From: Lachnospiraceae bacterium UBA7202
Lineage (GTDB): Bacteria; Bacillota; Clostridia; Lachnospirales; Lachnospiraceae
NCBI GenBank assembly: GCA_002490705.1
Contig: DKUO01000038.1
Span: 1-64,000 of the forward strand
DNA length: 64,000 nt
Direction of reading: 5' to 3'
Numbering within the stretch: position 1 is the stretch's first letter; each line of letters starts with the position of its first letter. Made by a program: the position numbers and the translations under genes. Positions 1 through 8,536 of this stretch are shown here, piece by piece. The notes below the pieces were generated by a model. That model had not been told where the DNA came from. It made no database searches and saw only the letters and a program-made list of their open reading frames with translations.

Positions 1-644
1 TGGGGTCACTTCATATTATCTATGTGTGGATGCAGCAGGCATTTTTGGCGCTGTTTGCCACATGGATGATGGAAAATGATATCTTTGATACGATAGCAAG
101 CGGCAATATCTCCTACTCGCTTTGCAGGCCGATCCGAATTTACAATATGTGGTTTTCCCAGAGTACGGCGACCAGAGTGTCCCGGGCGGTGCTGCGGTGT
201 CTGCCGATCCTGATCGTCGCGGCTTTCCTCCCGGAACCTTACGGGATGGCAAAACCGGCGTCGGCGTGGCATTTCGGATTATTTGTCGTCACGCTGATTC
301 TGGGGCTTTTGGTGACGGTTGCCTTTTCCATGCTTGTGTATGTACTCACCTTTTTTACCATTTCACCGCAAGGGGTGCGGATTGTATTTACCTCCATGGT
401 GGAGTTCTTTGCGGGGGCGATTATTCCCCTGCCGTTTTTTCCGCCGGGCTGGCAGAGTGTTTTGGAACTTTTGCCGTTCGCATCCATGCAGAATGTGCCT
501 CTGCGGATTTACAGCGGGAGTATGTCGGGTGCGCAGATGGAGAGGGCGGTTGCCCTACAGTTGGTGTGGCTGGCTGTATTAGTTATGCTGGGGAGCGGTC
601 TCAGCCGGCTGGCGGAAAAGAAGGTAACGATACAGGGAGGATGA
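1..644 (+). CDS. ABC-2 type permease, 5'-truncated by window edge
   Basis: Membrane subunit of an ABC exporter, probably of the ABC2_membrane_6 (former DUF990) family. The frame is open through base 1, so the N-terminus lies outside the window; about 213 residues remain. They start in a membrane segment, followed by a cytosolic stretch with a GNISYSLCRP motif of the kind that follows the first helices in this family, and then at least three further hydrophobic segments. The stop lies 4 bases before the ATG of a second permease of the same type, so the two probably form a heterodimer. The ATPase gene is expected just upstream, outside the window. The substrate is unknown. Confidence 0.8.
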   Translation, partial: GSLHIIYVWMQQAFLALFATWMMENDIFDTIASGNISYSLCRPIRIYNMWFSQSTATRVSRAVLRCLPILIVAAFLPEPYGMAKPASAWHFGLFVVTLILGLLVTVAFSMLVYVLTFFTISPQGVRIVFTSMVEFFAGAIIPLPFFPPGWQSVLELLPFASMQNVPLRIYSGSMSGAQMERAVALQLVWLAVLVMLGSGLSRLAEKKVTIQGG

Positions 645-648
645 GGCG

Positions 649-1449
649 ATGTTCTTAAAACTGAAGGATGGTGCCAGACTGTATGGGCACTATTTGTCGA
701 TCAATATCAGAAGTGCGATGCAGTATAAGACTTCCCTTTTCCTGACTGCTCTGGGGCAGTTTTTCGTATCTTTTAACGTATTTCTTGGCATTTACTTTAT
801 GTTTCAGCGGTTTCAGGCGGTGGAAGGCTTTACATACAGCGAGGTGCTTTTGTGCTTTTCCGTGGTGCTTATGGAGTTTTCTCTGGCGGAAATGTTTGCC
901 AGAGGCTTTGATCTTTTTCCGGGAATGGTCCGCACCGGCAGCTTTGATCAGGTGCTGGTCCGTCCCCGGAATGAGATATTACAGGTGCTGGGGAGCAAGT
1001 TCGAGCTGACGAGAATCGGCAGGATGCTGCAGGCGGTTGTGATGTTCTGGTACGGGATATCCCATTGCGGCGTGGAGTGGAATTTCCCTAAAATTACGAC
1101 TGTTATATTTATGCTGATCGGGGGATGTGCCGTTTTTTCAGGGCTGTTTCTGATTTATGCCGCGCTGTGCTTCTTTACGCTGGAGGGATTGGAGTTTATG
1201 AACGTTCTCACGGACGGGGCGAGGGAGTACGGAAGATACCCGGTCAGCATTTACGGGAAAAAGATGTTGCTTGTGACAACCTTTCTCATCCCCTATGCGC
1301 TGGTGCAGTATTATCCGCTGCTATATATACTGGAAAGAGACAACCGCCCGTTTTTGATTTTTGTCCCGTTACTGGCGGTCTGGTTTTTGATTCCGTCGTA
1401 CGCGCTGTGGCGGTTCGGCGTCAGGCATTACCAGTCGAGCGGGTCGTGA
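649..1449 (+). CDS. ABC-2 type permease (ABC2_membrane_6 family)
   Basis: Second membrane subunit of the exporter begun upstream, 266 residues, about six hydrophobic segments. The central RTGSFDQVLVRPRNE stretch after the second helix pair is typical of the ABC2_membrane_6 (DUF990) family, in which two such permeases and one ATPase form a transporter. The start ATG follows a GGAGGATGAGGCG ribosome site and lies 4 bases after the previous stop, so translation is probably coupled. The transported compound cannot be read from the sequence. No strong terminator was seen after the gene. Confidence 0.85.
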   Translation: MFLKLKDGARLYGHYLSINIRSAMQYKTSLFLTALGQFFVSFNVFLGIYFMFQRFQAVEGFTYSEVLLCFSVVLMEFSLAEMFARGFDLFPGMVRTGSFDQVLVRPRNEILQVLGSKFELTRIGRMLQAVVMFWYGISHCGVEWNFPKITTVIFMLIGGCAVFSGLFLIYAALCFFTLEGLEFMNVLTDGAREYGRYPVSIYGKKMLLVTTFLIPYALVQYYPLLYILERDNRPFLIFVPLLAVWFLIPSYALWRFGVRHYQSSGS

Positions 1450-1486
1450 GGGAGGGCACAGTTGTTTAGGAACTGCGTTTCATCCC

Positions 1487-1515
1487 TTGTAATATAAATG
1501 TCGGTAACATATAAT
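1487..1515 (+). promoter_or_regulatory. Predicted sigma-A promoter of the UPF0175/DUF3368 pair
   Basis: TTGTAA (1487-1492), 17-base spacer, TATAAT (1510-1515). It lies 51 bases before the antitoxin ATG and is correctly oriented. Found by eye; not tested. Confidence 0.6.
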
Positions 1516-1565
1516 AAAAACAACGAAATTATTTATAGAATGGACGACAGGGAGGGAAAAGGAAT

Positions 1566-1820
1566 ATGTGTGTCGTATCAATAAATGTTCCGGAAGAAAT
1601 ATTATTGGATCTTCACGAGGATAAGAATGATTTTGCGGAATATATGAAGAAAATGCTGGCGGTAGACTTATATAAAAACAAAAAAGTATCACTTGGATAC
1701 TGCGCCAGTGTTGCAGAAATGTCAAAGGAAGAGTTTATCAAATATCTTGGAATGAATGGAGTTTCCATATTTGCATTTGCATCTGAGAATGAGTTCCTGG
1801 AGGAGATGGCGAATGCGTAA
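1566..1820 (+). CDS. UPF0175 family antitoxin-like protein
   Basis: Small protein of 84 residues of the UPF0175 family (Pfam PF03683), which is regularly paired with a DUF3368 PIN-like protein and regarded as its antitoxin. The family signature is visible: N-terminal VSINVPEEILLDL, then SVAEMSKEEFIKYLGMNGVSIF, the helix-turn-helix-like stretch used for operator binding. The stop overlaps the toxin ATG by 8 bases, as usual for toxin-antitoxin pairs. It has its own TTGTAA-N17-TATAAT promoter. Because the partner is frameshifted, this gene may now act alone or be decaying. The family call is secure; the antitoxin role is inferred. Confidence 0.85.
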   Translation: MCVVSINVPEEILLDLHEDKNDFAEYMKKMLAVDLYKNKKVSLGYCASVAEMSKEEFIKYLGMNGVSIFAFASENEFLEEMANA

Positions 1821-2300
1821 AGTGGTAGTAAATACAACGCCTTTGATTGCATTAAGCCATGTGGGACAACTTAGTCTGCTAAAAAGCTGTACGGTGAAAT
1901 CAGCATCCCGGAGGCGGTATATGGGGAAGTGTCTGTAAAGACAGAATCGGTTTGTAAGAAAGCTGTTGACAGCTCTCTTGATTGGATCAGGGTAGAAAAA
2001 ATAAAGAATCAGATGGCAAAGGACATGTATAAGACACAGCTGCACGACGGTGAGGTCGAAGTTATGATTCTATCAAAAGAAATTATGGCAGATGTGGTAA
2101 TTATAGATGATGCAAATGCCAAGAAATACGCAAAATATTTAAAACTGCCGGTGACAGGAACTTTAGGGGTGTTAATGCGGGCAAAACAGGAAGGGTATAT
2201 TGATAAACTGGAACCGGTATTACGGCAAATGGTGGAGAAAGGAATTTATCTTTCGCAAGAGTTAATTGAGTTTTGTTTGAAGCAGGCGGAGGAAAAATAG
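1813..2300 (+). pseudogene. DUF3368 family PIN-like toxin, frameshifted
   Basis: DUF3368 proteins are PIN-fold nucleases paired with UPF0175 antitoxins. The start ATG at 1813 overlaps the antitoxin stop and encodes MRKVVVNTTPLIALSHVGQL, a textbook DUF3368 N-terminus. After the run of five A (1881-1885) the frame goes wrong and ends at a stop after 1935; the rest of the protein (LYGEISIPEAVYGEV..., then DDANAKKYAKYLKLPVTGTLGVL) continues in the -1 frame to 2300. Reading six A instead of five restores a normal ~160-residue protein. So it is a one-base deletion in a homopolymer: a real inactivation, a sequencing error or a slippage site. Confidence 0.85.
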
Positions 2301-2315
2301 AAAAGGTAATGCCAT

Positions 2316-2350
2316 ATCCCGGCGGAGACAGCCCCCTGCCGGGATCTTTG
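2316..2350 (+). terminator. Weak possible terminator hairpin
   Basis: ATCCCGGC (2316-2323) pairs with GCCGGGAT (2338-2345) across a 14-base loop and is followed by CTTTG rather than a long T run. It lies between the toxin remnant and ylmH. It may end the toxin-antitoxin transcript, but the tail is poor. Confidence 0.35.
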
Positions 2351-2429
2351 TGGATTGTGGTATATTTACGGGAGAAAGCATTATGCAGATGGAGTGGCAT
2401 AAGCAGGAAACTACAAAGAAGGAGCAGAT

Positions 2430-3200
2430 ATGGCCGGTACGGATGAAAGAGACATACAGCAGTTAAAAAACAGGCTGATCGAGCTGGCGGATAAGGCTTA
2501 CAGCCGCAATATCTACACTTATACGTCCTTCCTCGGGCTGGCTGAGCAGCAGGCATACTATGGGGTGGAGAGGGAGGTGGCCTACGCGGGAGTCAGCATG
2601 GAGGGCGGCGCGCCTCTGTGCGAGCGAAAAATTATCCGTTTCGGCGATCCGGGCTATGAGGAGGCGTTCCCCATCGTGCGGCTGGAGATTCGGCCAAAGA
2701 CGCCCAAATTTGCGGAAAATCTGACGCATCGGGATTTCCTCGGCGCAGTCATGAATCTGGGAATTGAGAGGGATGTGGTGGGCGATATCTTTTTGCCGGA
2801 CGAGAAGAGCGCGCTGTTGTTTTGCCATGAGAACATCGCGGATTATATCGTGGAGAATCTGGACAGGGTAAGGCATACCAATGTGGCCTGCAAACGGGCG
2901 GAGGGCGAGATCGCACTGGAGAGTGCGGAACCGGAACGGATTTCTGTGACAGTGGCGTCCCCGAGAGCCGACGGCGTGATCTCCAAGGTTTACAACCTTT
3001 CCAGAGAGGAGAGCAGGGAACTGTTTAATAACGGCCGTATTTTTATAAACGGCATACAGACGCAAAATCTTTCCTGCCAGTTGAAGGAGGAGGACGCCGT
3101 GACGGTGCGCGGCTTCGGAAAGTTTATCTATTACGGGCAGACCGGTGTGAGCAAAAAGGGGAAGGACCGCGTGGAAGTCGGGGTTTTCGGCAAAATGTAG
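2430..3200 (+). CDS. ylmH: YlmH-type S4 domain RNA-binding protein
   Basis: 256 residues. The N-terminal two thirds match the YlmH family (TYTSFLGLAEQQ; LTHRDFLGAVMNLGIERDVVGDI is its most typical stretch). Residues about 180-250 form an S4 RNA-binding domain (LSREESRELFNNGRIFING). In Bacillus, YlmH lies in the division/cell-wall ylm cluster and has been linked to rescue of obstructed large ribosomal subunits through peptidyl-tRNA binding. Here it stands apart from any division genes. The start ATG follows a GAAGGAGCAGAT ribosome site. The family call is strong; the role is taken from relatives. Confidence 0.9.
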   Translation: MAGTDERDIQQLKNRLIELADKAYSRNIYTYTSFLGLAEQQAYYGVEREVAYAGVSMEGGAPLCERKIIRFGDPGYEEAFPIVRLEIRPKTPKFAENLTHRDFLGAVMNLGIERDVVGDIFLPDEKSALLFCHENIADYIVENLDRVRHTNVACKRAEGEIALESAEPERISVTVASPRADGVISKVYNLSREESRELFNNGRIFINGIQTQNLSCQLKEEDAVTVRGFGKFIYYGQTGVSKKGKDRVEVGVFGKM

Positions 3201-3201
3201 A

Positions 3202-3230
3202 TAGATAAATTTTCCAGACGGTGGTATACT
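3202..3230 (+). promoter_or_regulatory. Predicted promoter of the M16 protease gene
   Basis: TAGATA (3202-3207), 17-base spacer, TATACT (3225-3230) with an extended TGG just before the -10. The -35 is poor, the extended -10 good. It lies 52 bases before the protease ATG. Confidence 0.5.
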
Positions 3231-3282
3231 ATAACGAACGCCAAATAAAAACAGGCGGCGCGAAGCAAGGAGAGGAGCATCC

Positions 3283-6204
3283 ATGAATTTAGAAAATTTG
3301 CAGGCATATACGGTTGTCTCGAAGCGGCGGATCGAGGAACTGAAATCGGACGGCTGGCTTTTACGGCATAATAAAACGGGGGCGCGGGTGGCGCTTCTTG
3401 AAAACGACGATGAAAATAAGGTGTTTTATATCGGTTTCCGCACGCCTCCCAAGGACAGCACAGGGGTGGCGCACATCATCGAGCATACCGTGCTGTGCGG
3501 TTCCGAAAAATATCCGGTCAAAGACCCTTTTATCGAGCTGGCAAAAGGTTCTTTAAACACGTTTTTAAACGCCATGACTTATCCCGACAAGACGGTCTAT
3601 CCGGTGGCCAGCTGTAACGACAAGGATTTCCGCAATTTGATGGATGTGTATCTGGACGCGGTGTTTCACCCGAATATCTACCGCGAGGAGAAGATTTTCC
3701 GGCAGGAGGGATGGCACTTTGAGCTGGAGGACGCGGAGGATGAGCTGACCATCAACGGGGTGGTCTACAATGAGATGAAGGGGGCCTTTTCCTCCCCTGA
3801 CGATGTGCTTTACCGGGAGATCATGAACTCTCTTTATCCCCATACGTCCTATGCGGTGGAGTCGGGCGGAGACCCGGATGTGATTCCGGAGCTCAACTAC
3901 GAGGACTTTCTGGCCTTCCACCAGAGATATTATCATCCTTCCAACAGCTACATCTATCTTTACGGCGATATGGATATGGCCGAGCAGCTTTCCTATATCG
4001 ACAGGGAGTATCTGAGTAAATATGAGGCTCTTGCAGTGGATTCCACGTTGGCCACAGAGCCGCCCTTTGAAAAGAGCGTGGTTGTGGAGAAAGAATATCC
4101 GATTATGGAGAGTGAGCCGGAGGAGGGGAATACCTATCTTTCCTACAATGTCTCGCTAGGCGAGGCGCTTGCGCGCAGGGAGAGCGTGGGATTTCAGGCG
4201 CTGGCAGACGCTCTGGTGGGCGCGCCCGGCGCCCCGGTGCGAAAGGCGCTTCTGGACGCCGGGATCGGTACGGATATCAGTGAGATCTATGAGGCGGATA
4301 TCAAACAGCCCTATTATTCCATTATAGCGAAGAACGCGGACGAGTCGAAACGGGATGCGTTTGTCCGTATTATCGAGGAGACGCTTGCGGGGATTGCCAC
4401 AGACGGCGTAGAAAAAACGGCTCTCAGGGCAGCATTGAACCATGATGAATTTAAGTATCGGGAGGCGGACTACGGTTCCTACCCGAAGGGGCTGATGTAC
4501 GGCCTGCAAATGTTTGAGACATGGCTTTATGATGATAAGAAGCCTTTTGAATATCTGGAGCTGGATGAGACTTATAAAGAATTAAAGGAGGCGGTTGAGA
4601 CTTCCTATTATGAGGAATTGCTGAAAACCGTTTTTCTGGAAAATAAGCACAAGAGCATTGTGGTGGTACGCCCTGTGAAGGGACTGACAGGAAAGCGGGA
4701 GAAGGCGCTGGCGGACCGCCTTGCGGCGAAGAAGGCGGCTATGTCGAAGGAGGAGATCGAGGCGGTCGTTGCGGAGACGGCGGCCTTGGAGGCATATCAG
4801 GAGGAGCCTGACAGCGTGGAAAACCTGATGAAAATACCCCTTCTTGACAGGGCGGATATCGGGAAAAAGGCGCGTCCTTACTGCAACGAGGAGCGCAGGG
4901 CAGGGGATACGACACTTCTTTACCATGATATTTATACCAACGGGATCGGGTATCTGCGCTTCCTGTTTGACTTAAGACAGGTGCCGGAAGAACTGTTTCC
5001 CTATGTGGGACTGCTACAGGAGATGATCGGGCTTGTGGACACAAAAAAGCGTTCCTACAGCGAACTTTACAATGAGATCAATCTACAGACCGGCGGCATC
5101 GCGCCTGCGGTGAATGTTTACACAAATGCGGATGATATGTCCCGGTATAAGCTGACCTTTGACTTGAAGGTGAAGACTCTGTATGAGAATCTGCCTAAAG
5201 CTTTTGAACTTGCGGCAGAAATATTGACTGAATCAGTCTACACAGACGGAAAGAGGCTTTTGGAGCTGGTAGCGGAGAATCGTTCCGACAAGCAGGCGCA
5301 GATGATGTCCGCAGGGCACACGCTGGCGGCAGGGCAGGCGCTTTCTTATCTGTCAAAGCAGGCTTTTCTCATGGATCAGGTGAACGGTCTTGCTTTCTAC
5401 CGGCTGTTAGAGGGGCTTGAGAAGGATTTTGAAGGGAAGAAAGAAGAACTGAGCGAGAACCTGGAACGCTTGGTAAGACTTATTTTCCGGCCAGAGAATC
5501 TGATGGTGGATTATACCGCCGAGAGAGAAGGTCTGACAGGTGTGGAGCCGCTAATCGAGGAGCTTAAGAAAAAGCTTTATCAGGATGCGGTGGAAAGCAG
5601 GCCCTATGACCCGAAACCGGTCAGGAAAAACGAGGGGCTGATGAGTTCCGCCCAGATTCAGTATGTCTGCCGGGCCGGCAATTATGCGAAAAAGGGGCTT
5701 CCCTACACGGGGGCTCTGCGGGCGCTTAAGGTGATTATGAGCTATGAATACCTCTGGACGCAGGTGCGTGTCAAGGGAGGCGCTTACGGCTGCATGTGCC
5801 AGTTCGGAAAGACCGGGGAGAGTTATTTTGTGTCCTACCGTGACCCCAATCTGGAGAAAACCTTGGAAGTTTATGAGAATGCGGCGGATTTTGTGGCGGC
5901 TTTTGAGGCCGATGAGCGCACCATGACGCAGTATATCATCGGCGCTGTCAGCGCGCTGGATATGCCGCTCACCCCGGCGGCGAAAGGGGTTTATTCCCTG
6001 TCCGGATATATGACGGGCCTTACTTTTGAAAAAGTCCAGCAGGAGCGGGATGAACTGCTTGCCACAGATGCGGGAACGATCAGAAAGCTGGCCGCATATA
6101 TACGGGCCTTTATGGAGGACGGCTGCCTTTGCGTGGTGGGCAATGAGGAGAAGATCAAGAGACAGGAGGCCCTTTTCGGATCGGTGGAATATCTGATTCA
6201 TTAA
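3283..6204 (+). CDS. M16C metallopeptidase, presequence-protease (PreP) like
   Basis: 973 residues, the usual size for single-chain M16C insulinase-family proteases of the PreP type, which clip short unstructured peptides inside a closed chamber. The inverted zinc motif HxxEH is at residues 64-68 (HIIEH, followed by TVLCGSEKYPVKDPF, the PreP signature). The second half repeats the M16 fold without the zinc motif (RVKGGAYGCMCQF near residue 830 is the substrate-binding stretch of the C-terminal half). There is no signal peptide, so it is cytosolic. It is transcribed alone from a nearby extended -10 promoter. It probably recycles peptides. Confidence 0.92.
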   Translation: MNLENLQAYTVVSKRRIEELKSDGWLLRHNKTGARVALLENDDENKVFYIGFRTPPKDSTGVAHIIEHTVLCGSEKYPVKDPFIELAKGSLNTFLNAMTYPDKTVYPVASCNDKDFRNLMDVYLDAVFHPNIYREEKIFRQEGWHFELEDAEDELTINGVVYNEMKGAFSSPDDVLYREIMNSLYPHTSYAVESGGDPDVIPELNYEDFLAFHQRYYHPSNSYIYLYGDMDMAEQLSYIDREYLSKYEALAVDSTLATEPPFEKSVVVEKEYPIMESEPEEGNTYLSYNVSLGEALARRESVGFQALADALVGAPGAPVRKALLDAGIGTDISEIYEADIKQPYYSIIAKNADESKRDAFVRIIEETLAGIATDGVEKTALRAALNHDEFKYREADYGSYPKGLMYGLQMFETWLYDDKKPFEYLELDETYKELKEAVETSYYEELLKTVFLENKHKSIVVVRPVKGLTGKREKALADRLAAKKAAMSKEEIEAVVAETAALEAYQEEPDSVENLMKIPLLDRADIGKKARPYCNEERRAGDTTLLYHDIYTNGIGYLRFLFDLRQVPEELFPYVGLLQEMIGLVDTKKRSYSELYNEINLQTGGIAPAVNVYTNADDMSRYKLTFDLKVKTLYENLPKAFELAAEILTESVYTDGKRLLELVAENRSDKQAQMMSAGHTLAAGQALSYLSKQAFLMDQVNGLAFYRLLEGLEKDFEGKKEELSENLERLVRLIFRPENLMVDYTAEREGLTGVEPLIEELKKKLYQDAVESRPYDPKPVRKNEGLMSSAQIQYVCRAGNYAKKGLPYTGALRALKVIMSYEYLWTQVRVKGGAYGCMCQFGKTGESYFVSYRDPNLEKTLEVYENAADFVAAFEADERTMTQYIIGAVSALDMPLTPAAKGVYSLSGYMTGLTFEKVQQERDELLATDAGTIRKLAAYIRAFMEDGCLCVVGNEEKIKRQEALFGSVEYLIH

Positions 6205-6316
6205 AAAATGAGAAAAAAGGCAACCTTTTCTATTTCCGAAGGGTATTAAAGATAGGAACACAGACAAAAGAAAGATTCATACAGCGGGAAACTTTCGGAA
6301 AAGGGAGGAAAAGATT

Positions 6317-7387
6317 ATGAAGAGAACGTCTGTTATTAAAAGCGTGCTGGCTATGGGGATGACGGCTGTGCTTCTCACCGCCTGCGGAGGCGCAAAAACG
6401 GGAAAACTCAGCTATGAAGCCGCAGCGGACGAACCTGCCGCGGCGGCGGAAGCCTATGACACGGCGGCAGGCGCCGCCTACTATGACGGCGGTATGGCTA
6501 TGGCAAGCAGCGAGGTCATAGAGAATGAAGCGGCGGCAGAAGACGTATCCTACGATGACGCGGAGGAGGCCATCGAGGAACCGGTGAGCGAGGGCGGCGG
6601 ACAGAATGAGGTGACTGAGCCGCAGACAACGCAGCGGAAGCTGATCAGGACCGTGGATATCTCTGCGGAGACGGAGGAGTTTGACACCTTAGTGCCTGGC
6701 CTGCAAAAGCAGGTGGAGGCCCTCGGCGGTTACATAGAGAACAATCATGTCTATGAAATCAATAGCTATTATGTGGACGATCATCTGGAAAAACAGCGCC
6801 GTGCCAATATTACGGCCCGTGTGCCGAAGGAGAAACTGGACGGGTTTCTTTCCAGTGTGGCGGAGCAGACGAATGTGACCAGCCGCTCGGAGAGCGTGGA
6901 GGATGTGACGTTACAGTACGTGGATCTGGAAAGCCACAAAAAGGCCCTTCTCACGGAACAGGAAAGGCTCCTGGAGCTGCTTTCGCAGGCGGAGAGCGTG
7001 GAGGATATCATCGCCATCGAGGGGCGGCTTTCCGAGGTGCGTTACCAGCTGGAGAGTATGGAGTCCCAGCTTCGCACCTATGACAACAGGATCGATTACA
7101 GTACCGTGTACCTTTCCATTGAGGAGGTGCGCAAGTATTCCGCACCCTATGACGCTTCCGTGGGAGAGAGAATTGCCAAGGGATTTGCGAAGAGCCTGGA
7201 GGATATCGGTTTTGGCATCCGGGATTTTGCCATCGGCTTTGTGATTGATATTCCCTATATCATTCTGTGGGGTGTGATCATTGCCGTGGCGGTATTGGTG
7301 TGGCGTAAACTTCGGAAAGTATGGAAAAAGAGAAAACAGAGAAAGACAGAAACTACAGCAGTGGAAGAGGAGAAGAATGACAAGTGA
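6317..7387 (+). CDS. DUF4349 domain lipoprotein
   Basis: 356 residues. A signal peptide with lipobox LTAC (Cys 23) is followed by a low-complexity Ala/Glu-rich linker (to about residue 105) and a DUF4349 domain: RKLIRTVDISAETEEFDTLV, RVPKEKLDGFLSSV, a coiled coil at about residues 205-260, and a membrane helix near residues 305-325 followed by a very basic tail. DUF4349 proteins are membrane-anchored extracellular proteins of unknown function. The gene overlaps the start of era by 11 bases, an unusual partner for a surface protein, so the two are translationally coupled. Confidence 0.88.
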   Translation: MKRTSVIKSVLAMGMTAVLLTACGGAKTGKLSYEAAADEPAAAAEAYDTAAGAAYYDGGMAMASSEVIENEAAAEDVSYDDAEEAIEEPVSEGGGQNEVTEPQTTQRKLIRTVDISAETEEFDTLVPGLQKQVEALGGYIENNHVYEINSYYVDDHLEKQRRANITARVPKEKLDGFLSSVAEQTNVTSRSESVEDVTLQYVDLESHKKALLTEQERLLELLSQAESVEDIIAIEGRLSEVRYQLESMESQLRTYDNRIDYSTVYLSIEEVRKYSAPYDASVGERIAKGFAKSLEDIGFGIRDFAIGFVIDIPYIILWGVIIAVAVLVWRKLRKVWKKRKQRKTETTAVEEEKNDK

Positions 7388-8309
7388 TATTTTAACGGGA
7401 GAACAGGATAAGGCAGCCTTTAAGTCCGGCTTTGCAACCTTGATCGGCCGGCCCAATGTGGGAAAATCTACCTTGATGAATGCGCTGATCGGGCAGAAGA
7501 TTGCGATCACCTCCAAGAGACCCCAGACCACCAGAAACCGAATCCGAACGGTGTATACCAGTAAGGAGGGACAGATCGTGTTTCTGGACACGCCGGGTAT
7601 CCACAAGGCAAAGAACAAGCTGGGCAATTATATGGTGGAGGCGGCGGAGGGTACACTCTCTGAGGTGGATGTGATTTTGTGGCTTGTGGAGCCCTCGGAT
7701 TACATAGGCGCCGGGGAGCGGCATATCATAGAGGTGTTGAAAAATATAAAAACACCTGTTATACTTGTGATCAACAAGATTGACACGGTGAAGAAGGAGC
7801 TGCTTCTCGGCTATATCGACGCCTACAGGAAAGAGTTGGACTTTGCGGAGATTGTGCCCGTGTCGGCGCTGAAAAAGGACGGGATGGATATCCTGCTCTC
7901 CTGTATTTTTAAATATCTGCCCTACGGGGAACCCTTTTATGATGAGGATACGGTGACGGACCAGCCGGTGCGGCAGATTGCGGCGGAACTGATCCGGGAG
8001 AAAGCCCTCCGGTGTCTGGAGGAGGAGATTCCCCACGGCATTGCGGTCACCATAGAACAGATGAAGTTTCGGAAAAAGATTGTGGATATCGAGGCGACGA
8101 TTGTCTGCGAGAAGGATTCCCACAAGGGCATCATCATTGGAAAACAGGGGGCAATGCTTAAAAAAATCGGCTCTCTCGCCAGACGGGATATCGAAAATCT
8201 GGTGGAGCGGCAGGTGAATTTAAAGCTCTGGGTCAGGGTGAAAAAGGACTGGCGCGACAGCGATTATCTGCTCAAAAATTTTGGTTATAATCCCGACGCT
8301 GCGGAATAG
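7377..8309 (+). CDS. era: GTPase Era
   Basis: 310 residues. Era binds the 3' end of 16S rRNA and is needed for maturation of the small ribosomal subunit. Visible motifs: G1 GRPNVGKS (24-31), the RPQTTRNRI switch region, G3 DTPG (71-74), G4 NKID (133-136), and the C-terminal KH RNA-binding domain with its VIVCEKDSHKGIIIGKQG-like loop. The start is set at the ATG at 7377, where homology begins and which has a GAGGAGAA ribosome site inside the end of the preceding gene; an in-frame start further upstream would add 32 unrelated residues. It is followed by a YqzL-like protein and recO, as in many Firmicutes. Confidence 0.97.
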   Translation: MTSDILTGEQDKAAFKSGFATLIGRPNVGKSTLMNALIGQKIAITSKRPQTTRNRIRTVYTSKEGQIVFLDTPGIHKAKNKLGNYMVEAAEGTLSEVDVILWLVEPSDYIGAGERHIIEVLKNIKTPVILVINKIDTVKKELLLGYIDAYRKELDFAEIVPVSALKKDGMDILLSCIFKYLPYGEPFYDEDTVTDQPVRQIAAELIREKALRCLEEEIPHGIAVTIEQMKFRKKIVDIEATIVCEKDSHKGIIIGKQGAMLKKIGSLARRDIENLVERQVNLKLWVRVKKDWRDSDYLLKNFGYNPDAAE

Positions 8310-8368
8310 AAAAAGGGAAATCTGCGAACCCTAAGTCTTGTGAGAGATAAAGTATCAGGGGGCGTAAG

Positions 8369-8536
8369 ATGAAGGAAATAAATTACTGGGAGCAGTTTAT
8401 GGCGACGGGAAAAATTGAGGATTTTTTAGCCTATAAAAATGCGGTGAGAGACGAGGAAGAGGAAAAGGGGAAACAGGCAGGGGAGCAGTTTCATGCAGGG
8501 GATTACAGAGATTACGGGGATGGTGTTAAAGGCTGA
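8369..8536 (+). CDS. YqzL-like small protein between era and recO
   Basis: A 55-residue frame beginning MKEINYWEQFMATGKIEDFL and ending DYGDGVKG. Bacillus subtilis has yqzL at exactly this place, between era and recO, and the W-x2-F-x2-TG-x-I-x2-(Y/F)L core of YqzL is recognisable. The ATG follows a GGGGGCGTAAG ribosome site. The gene overlaps recO by 44 bases in another frame, so the stop lies inside recO. It is acidic in the middle (EEEEKGKQ). The function of the family is unknown. The call rests on position plus a short motif. Confidence 0.7.
   Translation: MKEINYWEQFMATGKIEDFLAYKNAVRDEEEEKGKQAGEQFHAGDYRDYGDGVKG

Noticed and set aside
5551..6267. Long antisense open frames inside the M16 protease, alaS, flagellin, decarboxylase and rnf genes
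   Set aside because: They mirror G/C-biased third positions of strongly coding frames and have no ribosome sites or family motifs.
6205..6316. Terminator after the M16 protease
   Set aside because: AAAAGG/CCTTTT gives only six weak pairs and no clear T run.
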